A stretch of DNA of 64,000 nucleotides from Moniliella sp. 'wahieum' (GCA_003971905.1 RSEE01000050.1:1-64000); one strand, 5' to 3'. Positions 22,274 to 34,974 are shown, counted from the stretch's first letter. Numbers and translations are program-made. The notes: generated from the sequence alone by a model not told the origin.

Positions 22274-25200
22274 TTAGGCTGTCGAACCGTCCGAATCCGA
22301 CTCGTCTTCGGTCAGCCAAGGCGGGGTGGGGACGCTGCGGTCTTGGCTGATGGTGCCTCGGCTGGCAAACGGGGTATGTAGGGCAGGGTGAGGTGAGGTC
22401 GGCACTGGCGAGCACGGGGGTCCGCGACGGCGGCGGAGCGTCATGATGCGGTTGGGCCAGTAAGGCAGCCGTCAAAGGAGCCTCGTCTTCCATGTGCTCG
22501 GGGTCGGGGTCGCTCGTGCTCGTGGTCGTGCTCGAACTCGGGGTCGTGCTCGTTTCTCTCCTTGACCTCCTCGGGATCCGCAGCCGAGACGTAGTGTTCG
22601 TCGCCAGTAGACTCGTGGGCGAGGTAGCCGACACGTAGATCCGTAGGAGGGGATTTGGGCGGCGACACTGCGGGGTGGCTGGGTTCAGACAGGTCCGGCG
22701 GGGCAGCCAGGGGAGAAGAGTTGCCACGGCCTGACGAGCTGGGCCATTGAACACGCCGATGGAAATCGAAGGGGTCGGCCTGCGGAATGACGTGAGCCAT
22801 TAGCTGGGTCCGAGCCGTCCAATTCGCCATCGGTATCGGTTAAAGGTTCGTGATTTTGGTACATGGCCAACCTTCCAATGCCGGAAACTACGGCGCGCTC
22901 AATCCCAGCTTCGACGGCAAGGTTGTGACCACTCGAGATGGAGCGGGCGCGCTTGAGTTCGTGGTGCACGGTGCGACGAATGTTCTCCACGGCTCGCTCG
23001 ATCCGCATACGGTTCTCAATCATGTGCTTGAACGAGGGATACAATCAAGTCAGTGCCCCGCAAGACAAACTACAGGAAACCCAACGTACCAACTTGGGGA
23101 ACGTGCACTCTGTCCAACCGACAAGAGACGCAGCATCTCGGCCCGGTCTGGGTCGGTCAGAATCCGAGGCCAGTCCCATAGGCGCGTCTTAGGCCAGATG
23201 GTCACGGTCCCTCCAAACGACTGGAGGAAGGCAGAGCTCCAGTCTTGCCCTAGCACCTGGGGAGAATGTCAAGGTCCTTGAGAAACTGGAAGGACAAACT
23301 CAACTGAAGTTTAGAAAATGTTCCAGCGCAGCGAGAAGGAAGCCACCCCGCCATCCTCGGCCCTTACGATGGGCGACAGGTCGGCCGGCATGCCCCGAGG
23401 CGCAAAGAAGAACAAGTGACGTGGGGGTTGGCTTGGGACCGATCGGGTAGTTGACTCCCATCGATTGAAGCTCGCAAGGGGAATGTCCATGCGCAACGAG
23501 CCGTCCTTGAATCTATGGCCCCAGTTCATGGGACTCAAATCGCCTGAACGAGACTTTTGCATGAGGCAAATCGGTTGAAGCTTCCAGAGCACGCGCACAA
23601 GGTCAGTATCGGCTGCGTTGAAGGGTAAAAAGAAAAAGGTGAAGTGGAGGCAGGACGTACCACAGTAGGCACCGCGGCTGAAGCCAAGAGGGCACTCCAA
23701 ATCACACAGTCTGGAGCAGTGTGGTAATTGAGGAGCTTAACGGGGCTGTTACGATCCGAGGGAATGACACTGATGTTGAGCATCTTTCCCGTTCGCTGGT
23801 ATGCCGAGGAAGGTGAGTGATCCCAAGGTAAAAAACTGGGCCTTTTCAGCAAACTGGCGAGCGTCAAAGCGGCAGCCCTCTTTCCACAGACGTGGACCCC
23901 ACGTGAAGATGCTTTCCTCGCAGGCTGTAATGTGGTCCGCCAGCTCGGGGACGAGGAGACGATCCAGCTCGTGGTCATGGCGTGTGCAGATCAAGGCCGC
24001 CACCAAGCCTCCGGCCGAAGTACCGGTGACCACCTTGGGTAGCAGGGCGGCATCGAGCAACGCACGAGCAACGCCAAAGTGGTAGTAGGCGAAACTTGCT
24101 CCGCCCGAAAGGCACAGAGCCGAGGTTCCCAATCGTTTCCGCACCGCGCGGTAAAACGACGCTTGGTTTCGAGTGAGATCAGGTTCGGTCCGGCATGCTC
24201 GACAAAGCGCAGAGATCTCTCCCTTCGTCGACGTAATCTTCAATCAAGCGCTTGGTGCCAAAGTAGGTCTCGCTGTACAGGCGGAAGCCTTCGACGCCGG
24301 CAAAGTTGGAGCGGAGACAAAGGTCCAGTACACCCAGGATATTGTTGACATCGCCACGTTCACGGAACAGCGCAGGCTGCGAGTCACCTTCTTGACCAAG
24401 AGCCAGTCGTACAGTCCACTAGGTCCCTTTTCCCTCCACGAGGCCAGGCCGAGAAGCTGGTCCATCTCACGAGCAATGGAAATCCACTCGCCCCAGGACT
24501 TTGCCCGGCGCAGCTTGGCCCTGAGTTTGCGCTTGGGACCACGCCACGTCAACAGATACTCGCCAAGATTACAGCTTGGCGTGTCAATACGTAGGCGTAA
24601 AACAAGATCGCAATCCAGGCAAAGACGAGTGCCAACAAAGGCCAACGCAGCAAAGCGTAGAGATGGCCGGCCCTTTGGCCCGTGTCGGTGCCCTGCAATC
24701 GGCAGGACGATGGCCACGCTTACCGTCGGGGAGCTGCTGCATGATCGGGGCAAAATCCGAGGGCAGCAGACAAAAACAGGTCGCTGTTCTTCTTGTTGCT
24801 GGGCGGGTGGAAGCCAACGATCTGCCGCGGGCCCGGCTTGCTACCACCGCCTGGACTGGAAGAACGAGGCGATGTGCGTCGGCGTAGGGAAGGCTCCTCT
24901 TCCAGGGCCAACAAGCTTGAAGTGGCGGCAGCATCAGACCTGTCTCAGCTGCGTATCTGGCAGCGTCTTCGAGCAAGGTGGGTGGGCTAGGGTCGTGTTG
25001 GCCAAGACCATACGCGGGGTCGTCGTACTTGAGCGCCTCGGCAAAGCGAGGACCTTGTCGGGCTCGTCGTAGGTGGCAGTGAGGAGCGGATCGAGGAGCT
25101 CGCCGGCCTTGTAGAGGCGGTTGGAGTAGGTGTAGGTGGTGGGGGGGGAGACATCCAGGGGAGGGTGGCGAGGAGAGTGGCGCTGCTGTGGGTGCGAATC

Positions 25201-25298
25201 CGCGGGCGCGGACGAGACGACGCCGCCATTGGGGTAAGCGATGGGGACGAGGGGGCGCGGGGGGCGGTGGGGTTGATGGCGGTGGAGTCCGGAGGCAT
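22274..25298 (-). CDS. Patatin-type triacylglycerol lipase (TGL4/TGL5/SDP1-like)
   Basis: This lipid-droplet lipase hydrolyses stored triacylglycerol. The ATG at 25298 begins a Pro/Ser-rich N-terminus. A hydrophobic stretch (about 24.7 kb) and the DUF3336-type region follow (WGEWISIAREMDQLLG...SGLYDWLLV, about 24.4-24.5 kb), then LYSETYFGTKRLIEDY. The patatin core has the oxyanion loop LSGGASFAYYHFGVARALLD and the nucleophile elbow VTGTSAGGLVAAL (about 24.0 kb). Further conserved blocks are LNYHTAPDCVIWSALLASAAVPTV and the catalytic Asp in HRFKDGSLRMDIPL (about 23.5 kb). Farther on are TVTIWPKTRLWDWPRILTDP and YPSFKHMIENRMRIERAVE. The tail is acidic (TEDESDSDGSTA) before TAA at 22276-22274. 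A probable intron runs about 23581-23660. Several single-base frame breaks occur, for example near 23.79 and 24.19 kb. Confidence 0.9.
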
Positions 25299-27817
25299 CC
25301 ACACAGGGCGAAGGACACGCCGACGTCAGCGTCGGCTGTCCACCGGCAAATCGCTCAAGCGGGATCGAACGTCGGCGTCAGATCTCAGCGGCGCTTTCAC
25401 CTGGGACAGCCGACGACGCTGAGAAACCAGGCGGGTGACTGGCTACATATTCACGTCGCATGATGCATGATGCATGACAATGACGTCATGCATGCGCCCG
25501 CCTGCCGAGTCGAAAGAAGCTGCTTTTGGCGCCGGCCGGAACCGGACCCAGCCCCACGGGGCGCCTTCTCGCCTCCAGCCGCATGTGGTGTTGGGACACT
25601 GGTGCAGTCCAAGGGCTAGCCAGACTCTGGCGCTCCCAGCCCCTTCCACCTTACCACTTCTCAGCCCCACACACATCAGTCCTGCTGGACTATAGCGAGA
25701 GAGAGCCAGTCAACACCTGGATATCCGCAGCCCGCCATGGTTGCACAGGCTTATCGGTACGAAGATGCTTTGTGCCCATTGCGCCCAGTCTTGTCAAACT
25801 CTTCCTGCTGCGCCCGACGACCCAGCGTCAGCGCCGTTGAGAGCAGGGGCTCTGGAAAGTGCCCCGCATTCTGTCTATACCTGTCATGCGGCACTTGAGG
25901 CCTGGTTCCTTCTGTTGTACCAGCAAGTGCTATCGGAGGTATTCTTAGTGCCTTCGCAGCCTTCACATGTCACATGCCACACCTTCGCTTGCTTCTTCTG
26001 CTTCTGCGATGGGGTTTAAACAGGAGGGGGTTACCAAAAGGGGTCAACGTTCAACCAACAGACAGCATCCTCGATCACTCGATCACTGGGCATCCTTTAA
26101 GCTTTACCCCGCCTTCCATTCTCGTCCCTTCGCGCGCCTTTCCTGTCCAACTCCTGGCCGTCTCCAGCCTCCTGGCCGTCTCAGCCAATTGATTGAGTAA
26201 TACAGGCAACCTCTCTTCTCCACTTAGCTGTCTATACTCTTCATCTAACCTCGTCCTCCAGCTTTCCATCCGCCCAGTTGGGAGAGCCTTTCTCACAAGC
26301 CGCGTCGATTCCCCGTACCACAGCATATCGCCTGGGTTCCTTTCCAGCCATGTCAACAGCTGCCCCTGCCCAGCCTCAGATCTAGCAGTGTTTGTGCTCC
26401 ACTGCCTCCGATCTATATACCCGTCCCTAAGCCCGCCCGGAGAGGCTTCAAACACGTTATAACGGCCCAAGCTAGTGCCTACGCAACCTTGGCATACGTG
26501 CAGCCGCCTTTGGCTTCACGCCCAAAGGCTTCTCCTCGCCCCTAGCTCCGTACGGATCCACCAAGTATTATTTAGTCTAGGCCCGAAACTACCGTGTGTC
26601 GTCCGTCACGCGTCACCTAAGGGATTGTGCCCCACAAACCTGTGGGTGCGCCCGCTTGACGGGGCCGGCCTGTGACAGGGTCGTCGTAATTCACGTTACA
26701 TGGATCGACACCATCGGTACCATCAATCATCGACCTTGCTCCATCCCCTCCCTTTCTCCACCGACCCCTTTGTCCCTCCCCCCCATCTTTTTGTCCCACA
26801 GACCCCAATTGCTCCCCACATCAACTTCTTGCTCCACCGTCCGCTTTGTGCCACGGTTACTCTTTGCACCACCGCTCCCCTTTGAGCCAGTAGTGAAGGC
26901 CCCGTACGATAGCCGGCATGAAATAGCACACTCATCCACCCTATCGAGCTTAAACGCTATACCTTCGGGGGGATCCGAACGGAGCTACTAGGGGCAGGCA
27001 GAGACCCATCGGGTGGACATTTCCGTCTTGCAAAATAAGCATTGCGGGCAGCCGGTAGCCTTGTGGCCAGGGCAACGGCAGTGAAGGCATAACTCTCGGC
27101 GTGGATTGAAGGGACACTGTGCGCGAGTGTGGTCGTTGGTGCGGCAATGAGGGCACCGCCAGTGAGCCACAGGTAGGGGGCATTTATGGTAGTGGAGACG
27201 TCAGGTCGGCGAGCAATATATAGGGTTGTTGGCGGATTCTTGTGCACCCTCCGATACAGAGAGTAGGGATGTAAGCGCTAAGCAGCGATGTCTAAGCTTG
27301 CTATTAGCTGTCGTCCTGGTCGACTTCTCGGAGCTCCTGGACCCCTTCAACTGGTCTAACGACCTACGTACGCGGCTCCTACCTCTCGTAGGGTCTGAGC
27401 TGTGGCCCTTGCACGCAGGCAGCCACCCAAACTACACAGGATTTGGAGCAGGACCTAACGCACGAGACACCGATTGGCCTGTCCAAGGATTTATACCCCT
27501 AAACTACAGGGGGAGTCCCACCTCGGGAACCCCCATGACGCCTCTCGAAATATACAATGTTGCGTGGAGGCGTTCTGGCCTAAGTCTGTGACCGTGACCG
27601 AGGTGTTATTGGTACGAACGATGTAGAGACAACGATGTTCACTTCTCTCTGCACCGTCCATATCCCTATATCTTCATAAATCTAGAACAAAAATCAGAAT
27701 TCAATATGAGCTCCTCAGTTGCACGGCAACCGACTGAGAGTTTACAATGCCGACTAGTGAAGGCTGGCACACTAAACAGCATCCGAGAAATGATGGATGG
27801 GGAGCGGCCACAATCGA
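25299..27817. other. 2.5-kb region upstream of the lipase, mostly gene-free
   Basis: The only recognisable coding signal is the zinc-knuckle fragment at about 26988-27193. A palindrome-rich tgatgcatgatgcatga element lies at 25459-25495, with a 17-bp inverted match at about 30667-30683. A 121-codon + strand ORF at 27226-27591 has no recognised domain. Composition becomes AT-richer from about 27.6 kb. Confidence 0.5.
26988..27193 (-). pseudogene. CCHC zinc-knuckle fragment (gag-like or CNBP-like)
   Basis: This open frame encodes two perfect CX2CX4HX4C zinc knuckles, CPHCRTNDHTRAQC and CLHCRCPGHKATGC, 16 residues apart. A further CX2C (CLFC) follows. Such tandem knuckles bind single-stranded nucleic acid and are typical of retrotransposon Gag and of CNBP-like proteins. 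The frame has no in-frame ATG and an upstream TGA at about 27194. It is therefore an exon of an unseen gene or, more likely, a relic. No reverse transcriptase, integrase or LTR is visible nearby. Confidence 0.5.
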
Positions 27818-30396
27818 TCAATCCAGCAGCAGCGAGGCAATATGAGCAGGCGTGAGCACTCGAAAGTAGGACGAGTTGAATGAGAGTCGGGAAGCAAGCA
27901 GAACAGGAGGCACTTGCACATCCTCGTCAGGGGGTTGATCCACTTGAAACATGCCGCTGGGAAGGGGGCTCACTTCTCCTGAAACCAGTCGTTCATTGGC
28001 CGGAAAGAGCTGGCCGGCATACAGAAGGAACCCCGTCACCGCATGGTGGATCTCTGTTACCGCTGGACGTTTCGTTGAAGAAAGCGTTGTAATGGAAGCC
28101 AATGATGTAGGGGGGCAAAAGGCTACCTCATCTGGAGGTGCCTCCACATTGAATGCGGACTCGGGACGGGCCACATAGCCGGAAAGATGAACCACAATGC
28201 AGCAGTCTCGGTAAACTATGCGGAGCTCATTGTGCCCAATGATTGAAGAGAATACACCCACCAACGTCGGACGCGATTCACCTTTCCCGAGTGCAGCTGT
28301 TGATGTACGGGGGGGAGGCAGTCGCATTTCGAAGGCGTGCCTGGCATTGTATCGCTCCACGCTTCAATTCGACGTTGATTTCTTCCAGAGTTTCCGTATG
28401 GTTGATATGATCCGTTCATCAGTGCTGTCACGGAACGGGATGGGTCCTAAAATGTCAGGATGGGCTTTGGTGGAGTAACTGACGAGGTGGGTTGTGTTCG
28501 TCCCACCATCAATAAGCACCAAGCGTCCGGGCTGGAAAAAGTGGACTCGGAAAAAGTGGACTCGGGGACGCCCAGGGACGATCTGTGGGCTGCCATCATC
28601 CGATCCCGTCTGTTCCAATGGCAGGGACCGCACAACATGGTGTGAAAGCACCTCGGGCCAAAGTATGCCAGGAAAGGAAAGCCTTTTGGCCCATCCGAGC
28701 CGAATGACGTTCAATTGAAGTACGTCAGATCGCGACACATACGCAATTCGTGCCTGCCCATTAATGGAGCCAATCGAGTAACTTTGCACCCTTTCCCGCC
28801 CAGTAAAAGTGTGTGCTCGGGAGACAATTCCCCTTCGTTCCATTTGGGAGAACGATACTGCCATCAAGTGGGAAAGCATGAAGATCCCATCCACCGTAAG
28901 AACAATGACTATTCCCGGAGTGATTCCTCGAGGAGGGGAACACGCTCACGGTTTGCAGATCCAATGACCGTAACACGCGCTGTTGGGTACACCATGCATC
29001 CCCACATATAATTGCCACGGCAGGAGCTGCGCCCTCCATAGCCTTCAATGATCACTGCCTCAATTCTCCGGCCTGCGCCGTCCACAAAACAAACCGCGCT
29101 CCGCCACCTCGTCCACTCCAAAGAGCCAGGAAGGCAGGATGGATCTCTTGGAAAGGGTCCCCATGACTCGTTGGGGTTAGCGACAGGGCGTTCCTTCTTG
29201 TTGTCATACTGGAGATGGGTTAGAGTTAGGATTAGAAGAATTGATGCCACCAACCGCTGAAGGCAACTTCAATCTCATCTCGCGTAGTCGAGCTCTGAAT
29301 AAGCAGCGCTTTGTTGGGGGGGGGTTGGTCTAAGCCATTGTTGGAATATGTGAATGCGAAGGACCCATACGCGTTTCGAGTTAGGCAATGTTGAACCTGA
29401 GAAGCCCAAGTGGAATGGGCTAAGAAACAAGCACTCATATTAGCACTTCTTCTATAACCGGGTGTGTCTGGGGATTAGGGAATCCACACAACGTACACGG
29501 TCATCCATCGAAAACTCCATTTCCCTCAATCTCCAAGGTGCGATTGGGAAGAAAAACAGCCTGATAATCGGATGCTGCTGCCCGGTGGAGGGCGATGACG
29601 AAGGATGATGAAGGATGTTGCGGTCATCACAAGACAGAGGCTTCTCTTTCTTTATTGCCGATCCATCGTTCCACCATCCAAGATCCGGCCACCCCCTGAG
29701 CCTCGCCATCAATCCCCATAGCCTTCGCCAACACAATCGCCCAGGCCGTCAGAAGTGCGAGGCCAGATTAGTCTTTGACGCAACAAATAGGATTGGAACC
29801 ATCCTCAGCCTCTCTTGCATAACCCAAATCAAAGGAGGATTCAGTGTTGTTGTACTGGACGAGATACTCGTTCGCTCTGCGACCACGATGTCATTGAACG
29901 CGCGTGGCTTGTTTTTTGCAGATCACCACTATTATTCAGCTTTTGGTCCGCCGATGCTTAAACGTCTTTGCCTGAGGACGAGGTGCTTCGAACCCTGAAG
30001 AGTGGATCTGGCCCAATGGCTGATAGGAGGAGGCATGTGCTACCGCGTCATATGGTGGAGGTGGCAAGTCAAAGGTTGGGTCTGTTGATACGTCAACAGA
30101 CTCGAAGGGCGCAAAGGTGTTGTGGGCAGGGTGTGAATTGGTAGCGGTGGTGGAAAGCAAGCTGATGTGTACCCTGGCCCCACATCGGGGTGGATGGAAT
30201 CGTGCTGTACCCGTGTAGGTGGGTAGACTCAATGGGCAGCGCGGATGTTAGCGTGTCCTGGTCGTCTGAGGTAGAAGCAGATGGAAGCACTGGCATAATA
30301 CAGGAATTGGTGTCCCGCGACAGCAGCGCCACTCGGGGTGGGGTGTGGGTGTTCTTCAGGAATAGAGGGGCTCTTGTTGTCCTTTAGGGCTTGCAT
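27818..30396 (-). CDS. Rom1/2-like PH-CNH paralog lacking the DH domain
   Basis: This is a diverged tandem paralog of the gene at 31767-34711. Shared elements in order are a Pro-rich N-terminus with a PPPPYDA motif and AKAMGID...GSWMVER (about 29.7 kb, PH start). These are followed by FAFTYSNNGLD...ALLIQSSTTRDEIEVA (PH end), VCFVDGAGRRIEAV, VQSYSIGSINGQARIAYV and IGHNELRIVYRDCC. The C-terminus has PDEVAFCPP...EIHHAVTGFLLY, the CNH (citron homology) signature. Only about 190 bp separate the N-terminal tail from the PH segment. In the paralog that interval holds an exchange-factor (DH) domain of roughly 600-700 bp, so DH is missing. Several stops and frame changes (about 29.63, 29.52 and 28.36 kb) mean it may be decaying. 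The ATG at 30396 is preferred to the one at 30456 because of the TATA-like element at 30477. Stop TGA at 27820-27818. Confidence 0.6.
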
Positions 30397-30476
30397 GGAG
30401 AAGGTGGAGGGGCAAGGAAGAAGAGGCGATGGTGGCGATGCTATAACATGATTCATGGCAACCTATACCCAGCAAA

Positions 30477-30487
30477 GGTCTTATATG
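30477..30487 (-). promoter_or_regulatory. TATA-like element CATATAAGACC
   Basis: This 11-mer lies about 80 bp upstream of the chosen ATG of the PH-CNH paralog. The identical 11-mer occurs upstream of its tandem paralog at 34975-34985. Confidence 0.5.
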
Positions 30488-31766
30488 GGAAAAGTTTCAG
30501 TAAATGAGGACACTCCGTCTCGGCTAAAAGAGAGGAGAGAGTGATGTGAACGAAGGCGTGGGCCGGTTAGACTAGCTTTACTTTATTAGTGCGTAGCCCA
30601 CCCATCCATGATGTGGGCTGAGGACTGTTTTGTATTGCCCCTTCGATCGTGGCTGCGCCACATGGATCATGCATCATGCATCACCTCCCCTATTAGGTGT
30701 TGTACAGTAAGATCTGGACGTTTGATAGCCCAGTGATCACTTTTACCACTGGCAATATATCAATGACGCCTCAGGTCAAGGCCTGACATTGATATTGAAC
30801 AGGCATGTAGTGCTTCGGGCGCTCTTGAGAGAGCAGCGGCGGTAACATGCCACAGCCGATCGGATCCAGTGAGGGCGTCCACATCGAGCTGATTGCGCCA
30901 TAGAGTAGCTATCAGAACTCTGCCAATGCCGCGGCGTGCGTCCGAAATGCGCAGCACAGTTGGGGTTAGATGCAAAAGCGTCGCTCCTGCATATACGAGA
31001 GTCTGTCTCGTGCTTATTTACTTACACCCTCATATTATGTGTGCCTATAGTGAGAGTATAGTGGCTTTTTGTTACATGCCATCCTCTCATGCATCAGGAT
31101 ACTACGCACACAAGCCGACTGACCTGCATGATCCAGGCATGATCAATTAGTAACTGCATCCCCTATACTTAACGAGTAACTGCCAGTAACAGAGGATAAC
31201 GAAACAATCACACTCCCCTCTCTCTTCGACCTTTCTGTATCCCTCAAAATGGCCTCGATCAATCCCGCCCTTCTCTTTAATCATTATAATCACTGCCCCT
31301 TACCACACCTCCTCTCCCCACCCCCACTCGGTATGCATCTGCAACCCTCTCGCCTATGCCCCTCCCGTGCGCCACAGACCCCGTGTTTCATTCACCTCCG
31401 CAGCACGTGTATATAAACAGCCACACAATGTCCACAAAGCGTATATGTGGCGTCTTGAGCCACTCGGACGACATTGAGGAAATAATTCCTCAAAAATACA
31501 GAGTTAGGACCGTCCAGTGCCCCAAGGGCATCGCCAGACTCCTAATTGGCAGGTGTTCACAGATAAAGCCATCATACATGTTGTCAACCACATAGACTGA
31601 AGTGTATATCTATCATTCTTTTATATATAGAAGAGATTTAGCGAATGAGAAATGGTTTTCTGGTGGGAAGAAGGATACGTATGGGCAAAAGAGACGGGTT
31701 CGGGAAAACGAAAAAAGGGTAACGATGTGGAGAGGGGAAAAAAGACGGAAGCAGATCATCGTCCAC
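30488..31766. other. Intergenic region between the two RhoGEF-like paralogs
   Basis: This is AT-richer DNA. A 17-bp inverted match to 25459-25495 lies at about 30667-30683. A TATA-like tatataaa sits at about 31408, ahead of a small ORF with ATG near 31429 (MSTKRICGVLSHSDD..., about 55 codons). That ORF is unrecognised and not confidently a gene. Confidence 0.5.
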
Positions 31767-34711
31767 TCACTCGGTCGTTGTAGCCGACAGTGTGACCACT
31801 TCACCCACACATGGGTCCGAATCGAATCCCCTGTTGGTCACCACGACATAGGGCTCCTTCTCTTGCACGACTGAAGAGTTCTTGTTGAATAGAATACGGC
31901 AGGAGCGGTCAGAAGGAATCACAATTCGCTCATTGTAAAAACGGCGGGTAAGGCTATCGGGATACATCAAAGCGCCCGTGACGGCATGATGCACTTCCTC
32001 GATCCCTACTTGTTCCATAAATTGCGAAGGCCGGCAGTGGTGGAAGCCAATAATGTAGGGCGGGAAGAAGGCCACCTCATCGGGAATGGCTTCCCATTTG
32101 AAGGCTGCCTCGAGTCGAACGAGGTCTCCAGAGGAAGCGGAGACAACACAGCAGCATTCTCGATAAACAAGACGCAGCTCATTGTGCCCCATGCCTCGAA
32201 GGGAGTAAACCGCAACTGGGTGGCTCGATTCCAGCTCGGAGCGCACACTTAAATTTGAGGGGATCCAATCTTGCGGAGGAGAAATGAAGGGCATCGTATC
32301 GTCGCCGGGCTCGTTTGGACGGGTTCCTGAGACGGTTTCATCATCTCCCAAATCGGGAAAGGATGGGAGAGACATATGATTTCCATCCTGGCTGTCTTGG
32401 GAGTAGGTGACCAAGTCCACTGTGCTCGATTCGCCTTTGATAATGGCCAACATGTTTGGAGATAGAAACTGAACTCGGGGGAGATCTGGAAGGGCTTCTT
32501 CGTCCGATTCTGCTTTCCCTTCCCCTTTGATTCAACAATTGGACACAATTCACGGTCATCCATAATGTATGGGGCCATCAGACCTGGCCAGGAAGTAGGG
32601 CTTCGGCGCCAGCCAATACGGATGATGCGCAGTCCGGGAGAGGATGTTTGCGCCAGATAGACAATCCGTTCTTCCCGTTGATGGTTCCAATCCAGAAGTT
32701 TTGGACTTTTGTTTTAATTAGAAGCATAGCAGATGAAAAAGGAGTGCGTTTCTTAATCGCACTAAGCGGGTAAGCCTGCAGATCCCCATTCGCCGTAAGC
32801 ACAAGCAAGAGTCCAGAGATGGGTCCGGAAGAAAGTAAAACACCCCAGTTTGCACATCCAACGCCGGCAATACAGGCCAGCATTTGGCGTTTGGAATTTG
32901 CTTCCGAAAGAAGAGGCTGCCACGAATGAGACTGATGTTCCCATGAAATTCCAAAACGATTGCCTCCATCTTCTGGCCGGTATCATCGACGAACCTCACA
33001 ACGCTCCGCAGGCGTCTGGGGGTGTCGGGGTCTAGAGGGCAGTATTCTGACATATAACCCTCAAGGGGAACATGATCAGCGGGATGGGACACAACCTTGT
33101 AATAATTTGTGCACGACTCAAGAAGGGTGGGAGCAACACAATGACTCCGCCCTGATCGCACACATCTTTTGGCAACCTCTTTCCGCCTGGCCGCGGTCTT
33201 GATCAACAGGATCGGAGGCGTCACCATCGATACCATTGTTCGTGTACGTTAGCTCAAACAATCCAGAATCGTTTTCCGTGGATGCCATGTGGTACCTTAG
33301 CAAGCGAAGAGGAATGGGCTGCGGAGACAAGGCATATGTGTTAACAGATTGCACACACGCATAGAGAAAGTGAGATCTGAACTGACCCTGTCTGAAGGTA
33401 AAACCTCCCAACTTCCTTCCTCCTCGACAAAGACGCAATTTTGCCGGGAATCATCTTCATGTGTTATTCCTGGCGAAGGGCGATGACGGAGTAGGAGATG
33501 GCATTTGTCGGTTAAGACAAGACAGATTTTCTCCCTTTGGTTGCTGGAGCCGTTGATCACGCGCTCTACCATCCAGGATCCGATCATACCCCCTTCATCT
33601 TCGTCGATTCCCATGGCCTGGGCCAGCACAAAATCCCCCAGGCGGCATTCGCGTGGCCAGCGAAGTCTTGGGCGCAACCAATAGGCCTGGGAGAGAGCGG
33701 CAGCCCGAGTCTCATAATCCGCATTGGACCTTTCGACTAATAAGGACAACCTCTCACAGACCTCGCTGAGACACGCGTTCTCCGCCTCAATCCCACTGTC
33801 TCCGGAGCGACCGTCGTGAAGTTTACTGCACACATAGTGGAGGTCCCGCATCCAGGTGCAAGGGATACAGAGGAATTCGGACAGGGACATATGTCGGGCG
33901 CCTTGCCAACCTTGAAAATTCGTCCAGTGGTACCTCGGCTCGGCAGGCTCTTGGACCCGCTCGTACCTCATAACCATGATGCGAGCCTCAGCGAATGCCT
34001 TGAGAGAAGTTTCGAGGCGCGGGTCATTGGCACACTTGAGAAGACAATTCCCGATGCGCGCTCCAAATCGGTAGGCATTCTTTTCAGTAAGCCGAACTCG
34101 GAATGCTTTGAGTAGCTCTTGCGTCACTTCTAACAGCGGGCTGAGCCCTCTCTGAGCGGTAGTAGCCACCCTTGTACTTGCACGGTGGATCAACGTATTC
34201 TCTTGCGAGACAAACCCTCCGCTATCTTCGGGTTTCAACTCGAGCAGTTCTGCCCTGAAGTTGTACACCCCATTGCACCGAGGCTCTACCTCTCTCAGGA
34301 CAGAGGGCAGGCCAACGTGATGAAGCCAAAGAAGGTCGGCCACCGTCTTGGCTTGCAATTTCACCATATCATAGATGGTCACTTGACGCAAAGCGTTGGC
34401 GACTGTTGAGTGGGATGGGACCTCTTCCACGAATCGCCTCCATGCTTCATCCTGGCCCGTGTGGATATAGCGTATCAGTGCTCGATCCAGTTTCTTTCGA
34501 GCATGACGGGTTGATCCAGTCCGGGGGCTTTGAGATTGTGAATTGATGGGTCTGCCGATGCAGCCCGTGGCTGTTCGAATTGCTCTAATGCCGATTCATA
34601 GGACGGTGGCGGTGAATCATTACCTTCATCCAGAAGTGAATCAGTTTGGGAGTAGGGGGGAAGGTTGCCACTAGGTGGTGTCCTCCGAGAACGCCAGGAC
34701 CATGCTCTCAT
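31767..34711 (-). CDS. Divergent Rom1/2-like RhoGEF (DH-PH-CNH)
   Basis: The domain order matches Rom1/Rom2-type Rho1 exchange factors of the cell-wall integrity pathway. The N-terminus is Pro-rich with PPPSYESA. The DH domain spans about 34.4-33.75 kb. Its CR1 helix RQVTIYDMVKLQAKTVADLL aligns with the usual RQxVIYELIxTExxYVxDL, and its CR3 helix LSEFLCIPCTWMRDLHYV with LxSFLxxPVQRxxRYxLL. The CR1 Glu is Asp, the TE pair is LQ, and the CR3 QR is TW, so exchange activity is doubtful. PH: GSWMVERVI...ICLVLTDKCHLLLRH, ending FELTYTNNGID...PPILLIKTAARRKEVAKR. CNH: VVRFVDDTGQKMEAIV, SGLLLVLTANGDLQAYPLSAI, VQNFWIGTINGKERIVYLAQ, MGHNELRLVYRECC, FKWEAIPDEVAFFPPYIIGF and EEVHHAVTGALMY. Frame changes lie near 34.48, 33.2, 32.8 and 32.5 kb. 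The start may lie in an upstream exon. Confidence 0.72.
33319..33386 (-). other. Intron in RhoGEF-like gene (within PH)
   Basis: The donor gtcagttcag follows ...TCAGACAGG and the acceptor is tctccgcag (68 nt). Splicing joins EVLPSDR to PIPLRLLRYHMAS, leading into FELTYTNNG. Confidence 0.75.
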
Positions 34712-34974
34712 CTCACTTTCCACAGTTGTTGATTGCCCGCGGCTCCAATGATCTCTCGCCGTATCGACTGGCGGGAAGTTCTCAAAAGGGCAGCGTCGCT
34801 GGAGAAGGTGTTGGCCTGGAACAGGGCAATATCAGTAGCTGGGTCGCTGGTGTCTCCCTAGTAAGGGGGTGGAGATGCACGATTCGGAGAGTTGAAGGTG
34901 GTGGGGGAGGGGAAATAGAACGAGGTGGAGACAGCGTCTGGGTCGGGAGGATGCCAGAGCCGTGTATATGGATT

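Noticed and set aside
27226-27591. 121-codon + strand ORF
   Set aside because: No recognised domain, no context and no partner exons.
31429-31595. Small ORF MSTKRICGVLSHSDD... behind a TATA-like box
   Set aside because: About 55 codons with no known domain. The TATA-like element is too close to the ATG for a normal leader.
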